This document shows positions 45,649 to 53,182 of a stretch of DNA of 53,182 nt, one piece after another. The position numbers were made by a program, and so were the translations under genes. Origin of the DNA: an uncultured Opitutales bacterium (GTDB lineage Bacteria > Verrucomicrobiota > Verrucomicrobiia > Opitutales > Seribacteraceae). The notes under the pieces are model-generated. The model ran no database searches and was not told where the DNA came from. It saw nothing but the letters and a program-made list of their open reading frames with translations. The stretch is taken from positions 1 to 53,182 of the forward strand of contig CAJQSI010000062.1 of the NCBI GenBank assembly GCA_905612515.1, in the 5' to 3' direction. The stretch's first letter is position 1. The number at the start of each line of letters is the position of its first letter.

Positions 45649-47136
45649 TTAGGATACTTTGGCCAAGACTACACGAAATCCAAGATTGCGAAAACGGTGG
45701 TAGAGGGAATTCGTAGAACGCGACGAGGATTTACACTCCGTAGCGCTTTTCATGTATCCACCGCCACGACTTATTCGAAACTCGTCCTGTTCGGAATCCC
45801 CAAGCAATGTGTTAACGAAAGAATTGCCAACCCACTCTCGAATGTTGCCGTAGAGGTCATACAATCCCCATGGATTCGCTTGCTTCAAGCCAACCGGGTG
45901 AATGTGCTTTTTGCTGTTTTCCTTGAACCAAGCGTGTCTCAACAACTCGGCAGGGTCATCACCGAAATAATAGTCAGTGGCAGATCCTGCTCGGCAAGCG
46001 TATTCCCACTCTACCTCCGAGGGCAGTCGATACTCGTAACCCTTGGGCAAATGATCATGACGTTTGCCAAGATTGGTCATTGCCTTGCAAAAAGACACGG
46101 CATCGAGCCAGGAAACGTTGTTTACGGGCAAATTTTCGCGAAAAAAGCCTTCTCCGTCATCAATGTGACTTGGATTCAGTCCCATGACGCTGCCATAGAC
46201 TTCTTGGGTTATGAGATGCTGCCCCATCCAAAACCCCTCTTGCATTTCAACCAAACGAGCCTCGTTTGCATAGGGAACCCAAACGGTTAGAGAACCTGAG
46301 GGTATCCAAGAGTAATCGGAACCTAAAATGTCTTGATGCGCATCCGGCTCACTTGGCTCGCTTTCGGATCTGGCTTCAACCTTAGCCTCCAAAGCGACGG
46401 GGATGCGTGTATTGGAAGGCTTTCGAGACTTTCTCGCAATCGCAAAGTCACTGGGAGGTCTCACCGGCAAATTCAGCTTAACTCGGGAAGAATCTTTCTC
46501 CTTGGGAGCAACTGGAACGACTTCCTCTTTGGGAGAAACAGGGATAACTTGCTCTTTATTTGTCTCAAGTCGGCGAAGAACTCTCCGCCTCTGCGCCTCG
46601 CCGGCAGCATCCCATATCGGCCACAAATCGGCTTCGAAAATATCGACTGAGGTAATGGGCTTAGACGAAATCCCACTGACTGTTTGTCGCTCCTCAGTTT
46701 CCCCCAAGATATCAAGGACAGCGCACTTGGCCTTTTTTCGCCAATCGTTGTCGGAAGTCTGGATAGACTGAAAGGGCTGTAGACAAAGATCAAGACCTGC
46801 CGGGAGATCAGTCTCTTTTAGATAAATAGAAAGGATATCCTTATCGAGACTAAGAGCGTATCCCACCTCGCTTCTCACATATCGAGATTCAACCGCATCA
46901 GGAGAAATAAAAACGACGAATAGCTTGGAGCCCTTTATCGCGGAGGCGATTTCCTCAACCCATTCACCGGCTGGGGAAATGCCCTCGTCATACCACATAT
47001 CCACACCTTGCTTGCGCAGCCAGTCCATGCATTCGTATACGAAGGCTTTATCGGCGTGGGCATAACTTACAAAAGAGTAAGAGCCTTCCCCTGAATAAGC
47101 CTCGAAAGGAACTGGAGTGGTATTGTTCGCAATCAT
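45649..47136 (-). CDS. TIR domain fused to an FGE-sulfatase (C-type-lectin-like) domain (495 aa)
   Basis: The start is taken at ATG 47136 (MIANNTTPVPF), 16 bases after the upstream stop; a longer frame overlaps that gene. Residues about 19-130 are a TIR domain: SFVSYAHADKAFVYECMDWL, WYDEGISPAGEW, VVFISPDAVESRYVRSE, with Glu90 at the position used by TIR NAD hydrolases. A charged linker with repeated PKEEVVPV-like units covers about 190-285. Residues about 290-493 are an FGE-sulfatase domain: FWMGQHLITQEVYGSVMG, LPVNNVSWLDAVSFC, YRLPSEVEWEYACRAG, GLYDLYGNIREWVGN, RISRGGGYMKSATEC, LGFRVV. Compared with the human enzyme, the first catalytic Cys is Lys and the second is kept, so oxidase activity is unlikely. 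It is probably an effector: TIR output with an FGE-fold binding module. Confidence 0.88.
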   Translation of the reverse strand: MIANNTTPVPFEAYSGEGSYSFVSYAHADKAFVYECMDWLRKQGVDMWYDEGISPAGEWVEEIASAIKGSKLFVVFISPDAVESRYVRSEVGYALSLDKDILSIYLKETDLPAGLDLCLQPFQSIQTSDNDWRKKAKCAVLDILGETEERQTVSGISSKPITSVDIFEADLWPIWDAAGEAQRRRVLRRLETNKEQVIPVSPKEEVVPVAPKEKDSSRVKLNLPVRPPSDFAIARKSRKPSNTRIPVALEAKVEARSESEPSEPDAHQDILGSDYSWIPSGSLTVWVPYANEARLVEMQEGFWMGQHLITQEVYGSVMGLNPSHIDDGEGFFRENLPVNNVSWLDAVSFCKAMTNLGKRHDHLPKGYEYRLPSEVEWEYACRAGSATDYYFGDDPAELLRHAWFKENSKKHIHPVGLKQANPWGLYDLYGNIREWVGNSFVNTLLGDSEQDEFRISRGGGYMKSATECKSSSRSTNSLYHRFRNLGFRVVLAKVS

Positions 47137-47152
47137 GATGGAAGAGAACAGG

Positions 47153-49111
47153 TCAGTAATCAATGTACCCGGAACGCTGCAAGAGGTAAATAGGGAAACT
47201 ACCAAATCCTTTGGCAAGCTCGATGTTTCCTACGTACTCGAAGTCAAAGTCATCATGACCAAAGGAAAGTAGACCGGCGACCGTTTCCGAAACGTAAACA
47301 CATCCCGGCAAGGCAATCGGCTCGATTCGAGCTGCCTTGTTAACGTGAGAGCCAAAAAAATTCGTCTGGCGCAGGAGAGGATCATGAGCCGCGTAAGCGG
47401 GACCAGCATGCAACGCGATGCGTATGTCGAAATCAAAAGGTAGGCCTTTCTCGCTCCAATCGGTCTGAGAAACAAAATCTCGCAAGTCCAAGGCTAAGGC
47501 CAGACCGTCTTCAACCTCATCGAAAACGCAAAAAATGGCATCCCCCCAAGTATTGATGAAAGCAGGGCGTCGAGATTGCTTGTCCAAAAGTGAGGCAAGA
47601 CCTCCTAGGAATTGCTCAACGTATACGGGGGAATCGGAGTCAGGGAGTTTGCTAAAGCCTTGTACGTCGGCGAAAAGCATAGTCTTAACTAGACGTACAG
47701 GCCCTGTTTCCGCGGTGCGGGATGCTGCCACGAGAAAGGCAGGTTTCGTTTCACCCGATTTGCGAACAGGTGTGGACTCTATCTCGGCTGAAGCAAGCAT
47801 TTGGGCCGAGTCGATTATTACGGGAAGACCGAAACGCTTGCTCCAGCGGGTAACCAACTGGCCGGTGCCACCGGTACTTCCTCCCTCGCCATCCCAGAGC
47901 ACCAGTAGTTTCGGATCCTCGTCCAAGGTATGGGCCCTCATTGCGGCAAACCCCACGAGAACGTCGTTACAAAGCTCAAAGAGAGTATCATCGCCGAGGT
48001 ATTCTTCCTCGGTTACGTAATGGACGTATTCCGCTTTATCCAAGGCGCGTTCAAAACGTTGCACCCAGTTCCCCCCCGCCCGACGGACACTTGTCTCAAT
48101 AAAATCCTTCTTATTGAAGGGTAGAAACACATGCACCTCACCTCCGCGAGCAAGCATGGCCTCGATGAACAGAATATCCGTACCGCAGGCAGCGGAGCTA
48201 AAGCCGTAGGAACAATCGAGTTTATCCAAAGCCGCCTCGATTTCTGCCTTTGCCAATGCCTCGACTTCCGGAGGGAACCGAACGGACCCACCCGTGTTAT
48301 CGATAACATGACCGGAGCAAGCGAGTATTCCCGTCTGCGGGAAAACCCCTGAAATTTTTTCCAAGACCATGGGGTCTTCATAGGCGGAGGCAATCTGGAT
48401 TGCCTGCGTTCGGGTGGTCGCAATTTTGGCAGGTTCGGCATCAGGCATGGCCACCGCTTCCGCATAGGCTTCCAATGATGCATCGAGCTCTCCTTCGATT
48501 AGGTATGCCTCACCGGTCGTTGCCTGTGACCAATAATCTCCAAGTGAGTTTAGCTTCAGGTTCCGGCAGATTGCCAAAGCGCGCGTCGAATAAGAACGGG
48601 CCTCTTCCGCATCTCCGGACAACAGGTACATGAAAGCTACGTTGATGCAGGGGTAATACTCAGTTCCGACATCCTTTACGCGGCTTTGCTTAAAGGCATC
48701 AAAACTAGTGGTGGAAAACCCTTCCTTGTATCGAGCAATGGCAAGATCTGCGTATCGTTGCTTGCTTTCGGGATCAGAAGCATATTGCCACAAATCCTTG
48801 TAAGCGCTTGCAAGAAGACTATGTGCCTCGACGTCACGATCTCCCACGGCCAGCAATTCTTCGAGAATATGGGTAGCTTTGAGAGGAGACCCGGCGTTAA
48901 TCAATGCCGAGGCTGCTTTTTGGCTGAGTGTTCTATCTTCCGGAAATCTCTTAAGTCCAACCTTCGCCACGTCGTAAGCCAGAAGAGAATCGCCAACGTC
49001 AATCATACGCTGGCACAATTTTCGAAATTCTAAAGAACTCGAATTATCGCGATCAAAGAATTCCCACTCTTTTCTTATATTCGGAGTAAATCTGGGGCTT
49101 AGCTGAGACAC
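47153..49111 (-). CDS. TRAFs-binding-like/TPR protein with C-terminal class III nucleotidyl cyclase (652 aa)
   Basis: The N-terminal 230 residues resemble the TRAFs-binding (DUF4071) helical domain: RMIDVGDSLLAYDVAKVGLKRFP, ASAYKDLWQYA, and EYYPCINVAFMYLLSGDAEEA. The middle (about 255-430) is a Rossmann-like segment with CSGHVID, GFSSAACGTDILFIEAMLA and EVHVFLPFNK, similar in style to SLOG-type domains. The end (about 475-645) is a class III cyclase: metal Asp482 (MLFADVQGF) and Asp524 (NTWGDAIF), Asn591 and Arg595 (HVNKAARIE), and a Lys in ELAKGFG. The two base-selecting positions are Asn520 and Asn584, not Lys/Asp or Glu/Cys. The start is GTG 49111. It precedes the TIR-FGE gene by 16 bases and should be co-transcribed. 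Confidence 0.85.
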   Translation of the reverse strand: MSQLSPRFTPNIRKEWEFFDRDNSSSLEFRKLCQRMIDVGDSLLAYDVAKVGLKRFPEDRTLSQKAASALINAGSPLKATHILEELLAVGDRDVEAHSLLASAYKDLWQYASDPESKQRYADLAIARYKEGFSTTSFDAFKQSRVKDVGTEYYPCINVAFMYLLSGDAEEARSYSTRALAICRNLKLNSLGDYWSQATTGEAYLIEGELDASLEAYAEAVAMPDAEPAKIATTRTQAIQIASAYEDPMVLEKISGVFPQTGILACSGHVIDNTGGSVRFPPEVEALAKAEIEAALDKLDCSYGFSSAACGTDILFIEAMLARGGEVHVFLPFNKKDFIETSVRRAGGNWVQRFERALDKAEYVHYVTEEEYLGDDTLFELCNDVLVGFAAMRAHTLDEDPKLLVLWDGEGGSTGGTGQLVTRWSKRFGLPVIIDSAQMLASAEIESTPVRKSGETKPAFLVAASRTAETGPVRLVKTMLFADVQGFSKLPDSDSPVYVEQFLGGLASLLDKQSRRPAFINTWGDAIFCVFDEVEDGLALALDLRDFVSQTDWSEKGLPFDFDIRIALHAGPAYAAHDPLLRQTNFFGSHVNKAARIEPIALPGCVYVSETVAGLLSFGHDDFDFEYVGNIELAKGFGSFPIYLLQRSGYIDY

Positions 49112-49160
49112 AGGCGTTTAAAACACCTAATTCCTAAGAACGCCACGCAGTTGTGCGAGG

Positions 49161-49200
49161 CAAAAAAACAAAGAGAAATGAGAAACAGTTAAAGTTTCTC
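49161..49200 (-). terminator. Intrinsic terminator of rpsU
   Basis: On the minus strand GAGAAAC, a 7-base loop TTTAACT, and GTTTCTC form a perfect stem (49200-49180) that overlaps the rpsU stop codon. It is followed by ATTTCTCTTTGTTTTTTT, a strong T-tract. This is the clearest terminator in the window and isolates rpsU from the cyclase/TIR locus downstream. Confidence 0.85.
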
Positions 49201-49389
49201 GTATCGCGTCCGAAGCATTTGGCTGAAAGCAGCTACTTCTCTGGCACGACGCTTCTTGTCCGAGGGCTTCTCGAAATACCGCTTGGCCCGGGCATCACGA
49301 ATGATACCTTCGCGATCCAGACGCTTCTTGAGACGCCGAATGGCGCGGTCCATGGTTTCACCCTTACGAATCTTTATTTCAACCGACAT
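49189..49389 (-). CDS. rpsU: 30S ribosomal protein bS21 (66 aa)
   Basis: Small basic ribosomal protein of the 30S platform near the anti-Shine-Dalgarno end of 16S rRNA. The sequence [20 protein letters not shown], the [13 protein letters not shown] block and the basic KKRRAREV match bS21 throughout, at normal length. It has its own promoter and terminator, so it is a single-gene unit. No Shine-Dalgarno motif precedes its ATG (upstream ACATAAGCAAT). Confidence 0.97.
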   Translation of the reverse strand: MSVEIKIRKGETMDRAIRRLKKRLDREGIIRDARAKRYFEKPSDKKRRAREVAAFSQMLRTRYEKL

Positions 49390-49418
49390 ATTGCTTATGT
49401 AATGTGAGAAAGATGATC

Positions 49419-49447
49419 AAAGTAGACTTGACTGGAAAAACGGTCAA
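49419..49447 (-). promoter_or_regulatory. Promoter of rpsU with overlapping dyad
   Basis: On the minus strand TTGACC (49447-49442), exactly 17 bases, then TACTTT (49424-49419). Transcription should start near 49412, giving a leader of about 23 bases. A perfect 7-bp inverted repeat, ACTTGAC and GTCAAGT (49449-49426), covers the -35 and most of the spacer and could be an operator. The rest of the gap to dnaE (49450-49552) shows only weak stems. Confidence 0.6.
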
Positions 49448-49552
49448 GTGCGAAGAAGCTACATTTCGATCCTACTGAAAACGGAGAAATAGCCTACCTC
49501 GCTTGCCATTTCAGCGGCTCGTGTCCGCTCCATTTCCGGGAGGAGACAACCA

Positions 49553-52500
49553 TCAACTGCTCTTAGATCGCTTCGCCCAAGCAGGTTCCTCCGGCGGAGG
49601 AGGCGGATCCAAGACGACCTTTGCCCCAAGCACACCCGAGCGCGCCCGTAAACTCTTGAACCCTTCGGGAGAGAAGCTCACCGCAAACCGGGGATCCGTT
49701 TCCGCGACAAGAGCGTCCTTTCCATTCGCAGCGGCGAAAGCGAAGTGCATTCTGGTATTTCCTCGACCTTCTCCGGATACGGCATGTACTTCCTCCATAA
49801 AGGCATTCGCATCCTCGCTATCGTGTTCTATCAACCAAGTCACCTCCTTGGTAATCTTCGCCAAAGACCTTTCGGCAGGCAGGATCGAAACGACGTTTAC
49901 GCGAGTTTCTCCGTTTCTTTCCGACGCCACACCTTCCACGATTACGATTTCGCCCTCCACCAAGTTTACTCCGTACTGCTCGTAGGCCTCGGAAAAAACC
50001 ATAAGGGGAAAATCCTTCTCCTTTGCAGCGAGGTTAAAGCGCGCCCATGGGCGACCATTCTTCTTCGTAAAACGTTTTTCCACCTCGGCGATAACTCCGC
50101 AAAGCCGGAAGGGGCGCTTGCCCTCCACAGTTTCGAGATCCTTCGCAGTCAAATCGGAAGCAAGCTCCCCAAGTCCGCCGAGCGTATCAACGGGATGTCC
50201 TGAAAGGTAAAAACCCAACAACTCTTTTTCATAGGAAAGTTTCTCCAGTTCGTCCAAGTCCTTCCCCTGAGTCGCGACGTCGCCAGTGGAACCGTTATCG
50301 GAAGTCGGCGATGAAACCGGCCCCGCATTCATCATGTCCGCGCCCATCATATCGAAAAGGGTCTCCTGCCCCGCATCATGATCCTTCCGACGCAACTGGG
50401 CCTCCCCCATGATGCGATCAAGATCCACAAGCAAGGCCGACCGATTCTCTCCCAAGGAATCGAACGAACCCGTCTTGGCCAAGCATTCGAACACCCTTTT
50501 GTTCACCGCCTTCGGATCCACTCGCTCGGCAAAGTCGCTAAAGCTCTCAAAGGGTCCGTTCGCCTCGCGCTCGGCAATGACTAACCTGGATGCCACGTCG
50601 CCCACGCCCTTGACCGCAGCCAGACCGAAACGGATGCTCCCCTTGTCGCCCTTTTTTCCGTGAACGGGGGTAAAGCTGCCCCCCGATTCGTTCACGTCCG
50701 GGCCCAGCACCGATATACCCATTTCCGAGCACTCCCCTATGAAGTGGGAAAGCTTTTCCGCATTTCCCAGTTCGCAGGAAAGCACCCCCGCCATAAAGTC
50801 GACGGGGTGGTTCGCCTTCAGGTAGGCCGTCTGGTAACTGATTATCCCGTAAGCCGCGGAGTGCGACTTGTTGAAACCGTAGCCCGCGAATTTCTCCAGA
50901 ATGTCGAATATCTCGTCCGCCTTCTTCTTGTCGATGTCATTGGTTTCCTTGGCCCCCTTGACAAAAATCTCTCGCTGCTTGGCCATCTCCTCGGGCTTCT
51001 TCTTACCCATGGCCCGCCTCAGGATATCAGCCCCGCCGAGGGTATAACCCGCCACGCGTTTGGCCGCTTCCATTACTTGCTCCTGATACACCATCACGCC
51101 GTAAGTTTCCTGGCAGATATCCTCCAGCAACGGATGGGGGAAGCGAATGGTGGAGGAATCCTCCTTGCCCTTGATGTAGTCGGGAATCCATTCCATCGGT
51201 CCCGGCCGGTAAAGGGCGATGAGAGCGATGATCTCGTCGATGTTCATGATGTTCATCTGCCTGCACAGACGTCGCATGCCGTCCGACTCCAGTTGAAACA
51301 CACCTATCGTCTGGGCCTCGTTGAGCAGGGCGAAGGTGGGTTCGTCCTCCAAGGTCACGTTGCTCACGCTGAATGTATTGTCGCCCGTGGTTCGTCTCAC
51401 ATGTGCCTCCGCCTCGGCGATCACGGTCAAGGTCTTCAGCCCCAAAAAGTCCATTTTCAATAGGCCCAAGTCCTCCACCGGATCCTTGGGGAACTGCGTG
51501 GTGAGGATACCGTCCTGCAAGGTAAGCGGCACCAGTTCCCGCAGCGGTCGGTCCGCGATTATCACTCCCGCCGCATGGGTACCGACGTTTCGCACCATGC
51601 CCTCGATCACCTTGCCCGTGTCGACGATTTGCCTGCAGATCGGATTTTTCTCGTACTCCGCCTTGAACTCTGGGTTCTTCTCGATCGCGTCGGCCAACGA
51701 TATGTTCAAGTCGTCGGGCACCATCTTGGCCATACGGTCCGCCTCCGCGAAGGGAACGTCTCGCACTCGGGCCACGTCCCGCATCACCATCTTGGCCCCG
51801 AAGGTACCAAAGGTTATGATGTTGGCCACGCACTCCCGCCCGTACTTTTCCCGAACGTACTCGATCACCTCGCCACGCCTGCGCATACAGAAGTCGATAT
51901 CGAAATCGGGTGGCGACACTCGTTCGGGGTTGAGGAACCGCTCGAAAAGCAAGCCGAACCGCAAAGGATCGATATCCGTGATGCCCAACAAGTAGGCCAC
52001 CAGGCATCCGGCTCCGGAACCCCGCCCGGGTCCCACCGGAATGTCCTGTTCGCGAGACCACTTTATAAAGTCCGCCACGATCAGGAAATAGTCGTTGAAA
52101 CCCGACGAGTCGATGATGCTCAGCTCGTAATCCACCCGCTCGCTCAGTTCCAACACCTTGGCATCGGTATCCTCGTTCCGCTCTCCCTCCTTCAGATAAG
52201 AAAGCTCGTAGCGCTCCACCATGCCCTTGTCGCAGAGGCTCTTCAGGTAGGTCGGGCGATCCGCAAACTCCTTCGAAATCTCCACCGGCATCGGGTACAC
52301 CGGATAATGGTTCTCGCCGAAGGGCAGCTTCACGTCGCACATCTCGGCCACGCCGAACACGTTGGTCACCGCCTCGGGCACCTCGCGAAAGATCATTTCC
52401 ATCTCCTCCCGCGACTTAAGGTAGAACTCCTTGCCGTCGTATCGCATCCGTTTGGGGTCATCCAACTTGGAACCCGTCTGGATGCAGAGCAAGGCATCGT

Positions 52501-53167
52501 GCGGGTCCCAGTCCTCGCCGCGTACGTAGTGCACGTCGTTGGAGCCCACCACCTTGAGGTCGAACTCCTTGGCCAGCTTCAGGAGATCGGGAATAATCTT
52601 AACCTGCAAGGGAATCCCGTGGTTCTGCAGTTCTACGAAATAATTCTCCTTGCCGAAAATATCCACGAACTCGCCCATCGCGACGCGGGCCGCCTCGTAA
52701 TCATCCTGCAACAAAAGTTGGGGCACCCTACCCTTCAGGCAACCCGTAAAACCGATCAAACCCTTGCCGTGCTCCGCCAGCTTCTCCATATCCGTTCTCG
52801 GATGATAGTAGAAACCATTCACGTGGGCATCCGAGACAAGCAGCGACAAGTTTTTGTACCCCTCGTAATCCTTGGCCAACATTCCCAAGTGATAATAGGT
52901 GTGCTTGTCGCGCCCGGGGCGCTCCACGTTCTTGTGGTCGGCCACCAGGTACGCCTCGCAACCGATCAAGGGCTTTATACCGTGCTTTTCCGCCTGCTTT
53001 AGGAACGATATGGTGCCGAACAAGTTCCCGTGGTCCGTAAGCGCCATCGACGTATGTCCCATCTCCTGCGCGCGCTGCATGAGACGATCCATCCTGCAGC
53101 ACCCGTCCAGCAAGCTGAAATCGGAGTGCACGTGCAAGTGAACGAAATCCGTATCCTTCTTAGCCAT
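49553..53167 (-). CDS. dnaE: DNA polymerase III alpha subunit DnaE (1204 aa)
   Basis: Replicative polymerase catalytic subunit. The N-terminal PHP domain starts FVHLHVHSDFSLLDG and has ALTDHGNLFG. The polymerase core has VGPGRGSGAGCLVAYLLGI, the catalytic Asp pair in PPDFDIDFCMRRR and the third Asp in LLKMDFLGLKTL, then GYGFNKSHSAAYG. A helix-hairpin-helix region and an OB domain (RPFRLCGVIAEVEKRFTKKNGR) follow. The C-terminus is proline-rich (DPPPPPEEPAWAKR) with no obvious tau-binding signature. The start is taken at ATG 53167 (MAKKDTDF); a TTG at 53179 would add four residues. The gene is complete or nearly so at the right window edge. Confidence 0.96.
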   Translation of the reverse strand: MAKKDTDFVHLHVHSDFSLLDGCCRMDRLMQRAQEMGHTSMALTDHGNLFGTISFLKQAEKHGIKPLIGCEAYLVADHKNVERPGRDKHTYYHLGMLAKDYEGYKNLSLLVSDAHVNGFYYHPRTDMEKLAEHGKGLIGFTGCLKGRVPQLLLQDDYEAARVAMGEFVDIFGKENYFVELQNHGIPLQVKIIPDLLKLAKEFDLKVVGSNDVHYVRGEDWDPHDALLCIQTGSKLDDPKRMRYDGKEFYLKSREEMEMIFREVPEAVTNVFGVAEMCDVKLPFGENHYPVYPMPVEISKEFADRPTYLKSLCDKGMVERYELSYLKEGERNEDTDAKVLELSERVDYELSIIDSSGFNDYFLIVADFIKWSREQDIPVGPGRGSGAGCLVAYLLGITDIDPLRFGLLFERFLNPERVSPPDFDIDFCMRRRGEVIEYVREKYGRECVANIITFGTFGAKMVMRDVARVRDVPFAEADRMAKMVPDDLNISLADAIEKNPEFKAEYEKNPICRQIVDTGKVIEGMVRNVGTHAAGVIIADRPLRELVPLTLQDGILTTQFPKDPVEDLGLLKMDFLGLKTLTVIAEAEAHVRRTTGDNTFSVSNVTLEDEPTFALLNEAQTIGVFQLESDGMRRLCRQMNIMNIDEIIALIALYRPGPMEWIPDYIKGKEDSSTIRFPHPLLEDICQETYGVMVYQEQVMEAAKRVAGYTLGGADILRRAMGKKKPEEMAKQREIFVKGAKETNDIDKKKADEIFDILEKFAGYGFNKSHSAAYGIISYQTAYLKANHPVDFMAGVLSCELGNAEKLSHFIGECSEMGISVLGPDVNESGGSFTPVHGKKGDKGSIRFGLAAVKGVGDVASRLVIAEREANGPFESFSDFAERVDPKAVNKRVFECLAKTGSFDSLGENRSALLVDLDRIMGEAQLRRKDHDAGQETLFDMMGADMMNAGPVSSPTSDNGSTGDVATQGKDLDELEKLSYEKELLGFYLSGHPVDTLGGLGELASDLTAKDLETVEGKRPFRLCGVIAEVEKRFTKKNGRPWARFNLAAKEKDFPLMVFSEAYEQYGVNLVEGEIVIVEGVASERNGETRVNVVSILPAERSLAKITKEVTWLIEHDSEDANAFMEEVHAVSGEGRGNTRMHFAFAAANGKDALVAETDPRFAVSFSPEGFKSLRARSGVLGAKVVLDPPPPPEEPAWAKRSKSS

Positions 53168-53182
53168 TGCCCCTAGCAATCA

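Noticed and set aside
45649-46300. Diversity-generating retroelement targeting the FGE domain
   Set aside because: No reverse transcriptase or template repeat is present in the window.
45649-49111. Calling the cyclase/TIR pair a Pycsar system outright
   Set aside because: No cyclic-nucleotide-binding domain is seen in the TIR protein and cyclase specificity cannot be read; only a functional parallel is justified.
51027-52340. Minus-strand open frame of 437 codons inside dnaE in another register
   Set aside because: The translation is Arg/Gly-rich without motifs; the DnaE frame explains the region.
51575-53002. Long plus-strand open frame (475 codons) opposite dnaE
   Set aside because: It lies entirely antisense to a well-conserved DnaE, its His/Val/Leu-rich translation matches no family, and such frames are expected opposite biased coding sequence.

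Overview
The window reads as chromosomal DNA of a Gram-negative, diderm bacterium, most likely a member of Verrucomicrobiota, class Opitutae (inference, moderate confidence). The reasons are a MurC-MurB fusion inside a complete dcw cluster, an unusual FtsZ, a Kdo transferase (so LPS), a meso-diaminopimelate type MurE, and a large secreted LamG protein of the kind common in Opitutae. No insertion sequence, phage gene, CRISPR array or rRNA operon was seen. Many starts have no clear Shine-Dalgarno motif.

Layout. Bases 1-3453 (minus strand) carry the N-terminal part of a large secreted LamG/Ig protein that runs off the left edge. Bases 3673-23095 are one co-directional division and wall (dcw) cluster. 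Read along its transcription (minus strand, right to left) it is mraZ, rsmH, ftsL-like, ftsI, murE, murF, mraY, murD, a triple-LysM gene, ftsW, murG, murC-murB, ddl, ftsQ, ftsA, ftsZ. It starts at an array of 10-bp-spaced MraZ boxes and ends in a UUCG-loop hairpin. Together these genes make lipid II, flip or polymerise it at the septum, and build the Z ring.

Bases 23411-37108 are housekeeping and envelope genes. A TlyA-type rRNA methylase diverges from mraZ. A minus-strand run follows: trpA, miaA, nadK, a membrane pseudokinase, a lipoprotein and a membrane-anchored SurA/PpiD-like protein. Diverging from trpA are waaA and a phosphonate-type ABC transporter (PhnD, PhnC, PhnE-like), and then comes a convergent secreted esterase.

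Bases 37318-43592 hold tRNA-His, ychF, a small lipoprotein and a System II cytochrome c maturation pair (ResB, CcsA). A small PH-like membrane protein and lysS follow.

Bases 45649-49111 are the most unusual part: a two-gene locus between lysS and rpsU. It encodes a TRAFs-binding-like/TPR protein with a C-terminal class III nucleotidyl cyclase, then a TIR domain fused to an FGE-sulfatase (C-type-lectin-like) domain. The cyclase has Asn at both positions that normally choose adenine or guanine, and the FGE domain lacks one of the two catalytic cysteines. This looks like a signal-plus-effector pair, possibly for defence. The window ends with rpsU (own promoter and strong terminator) and an essentially complete dnaE.

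All functional calls rest on reading motifs by eye; no database search was possible.
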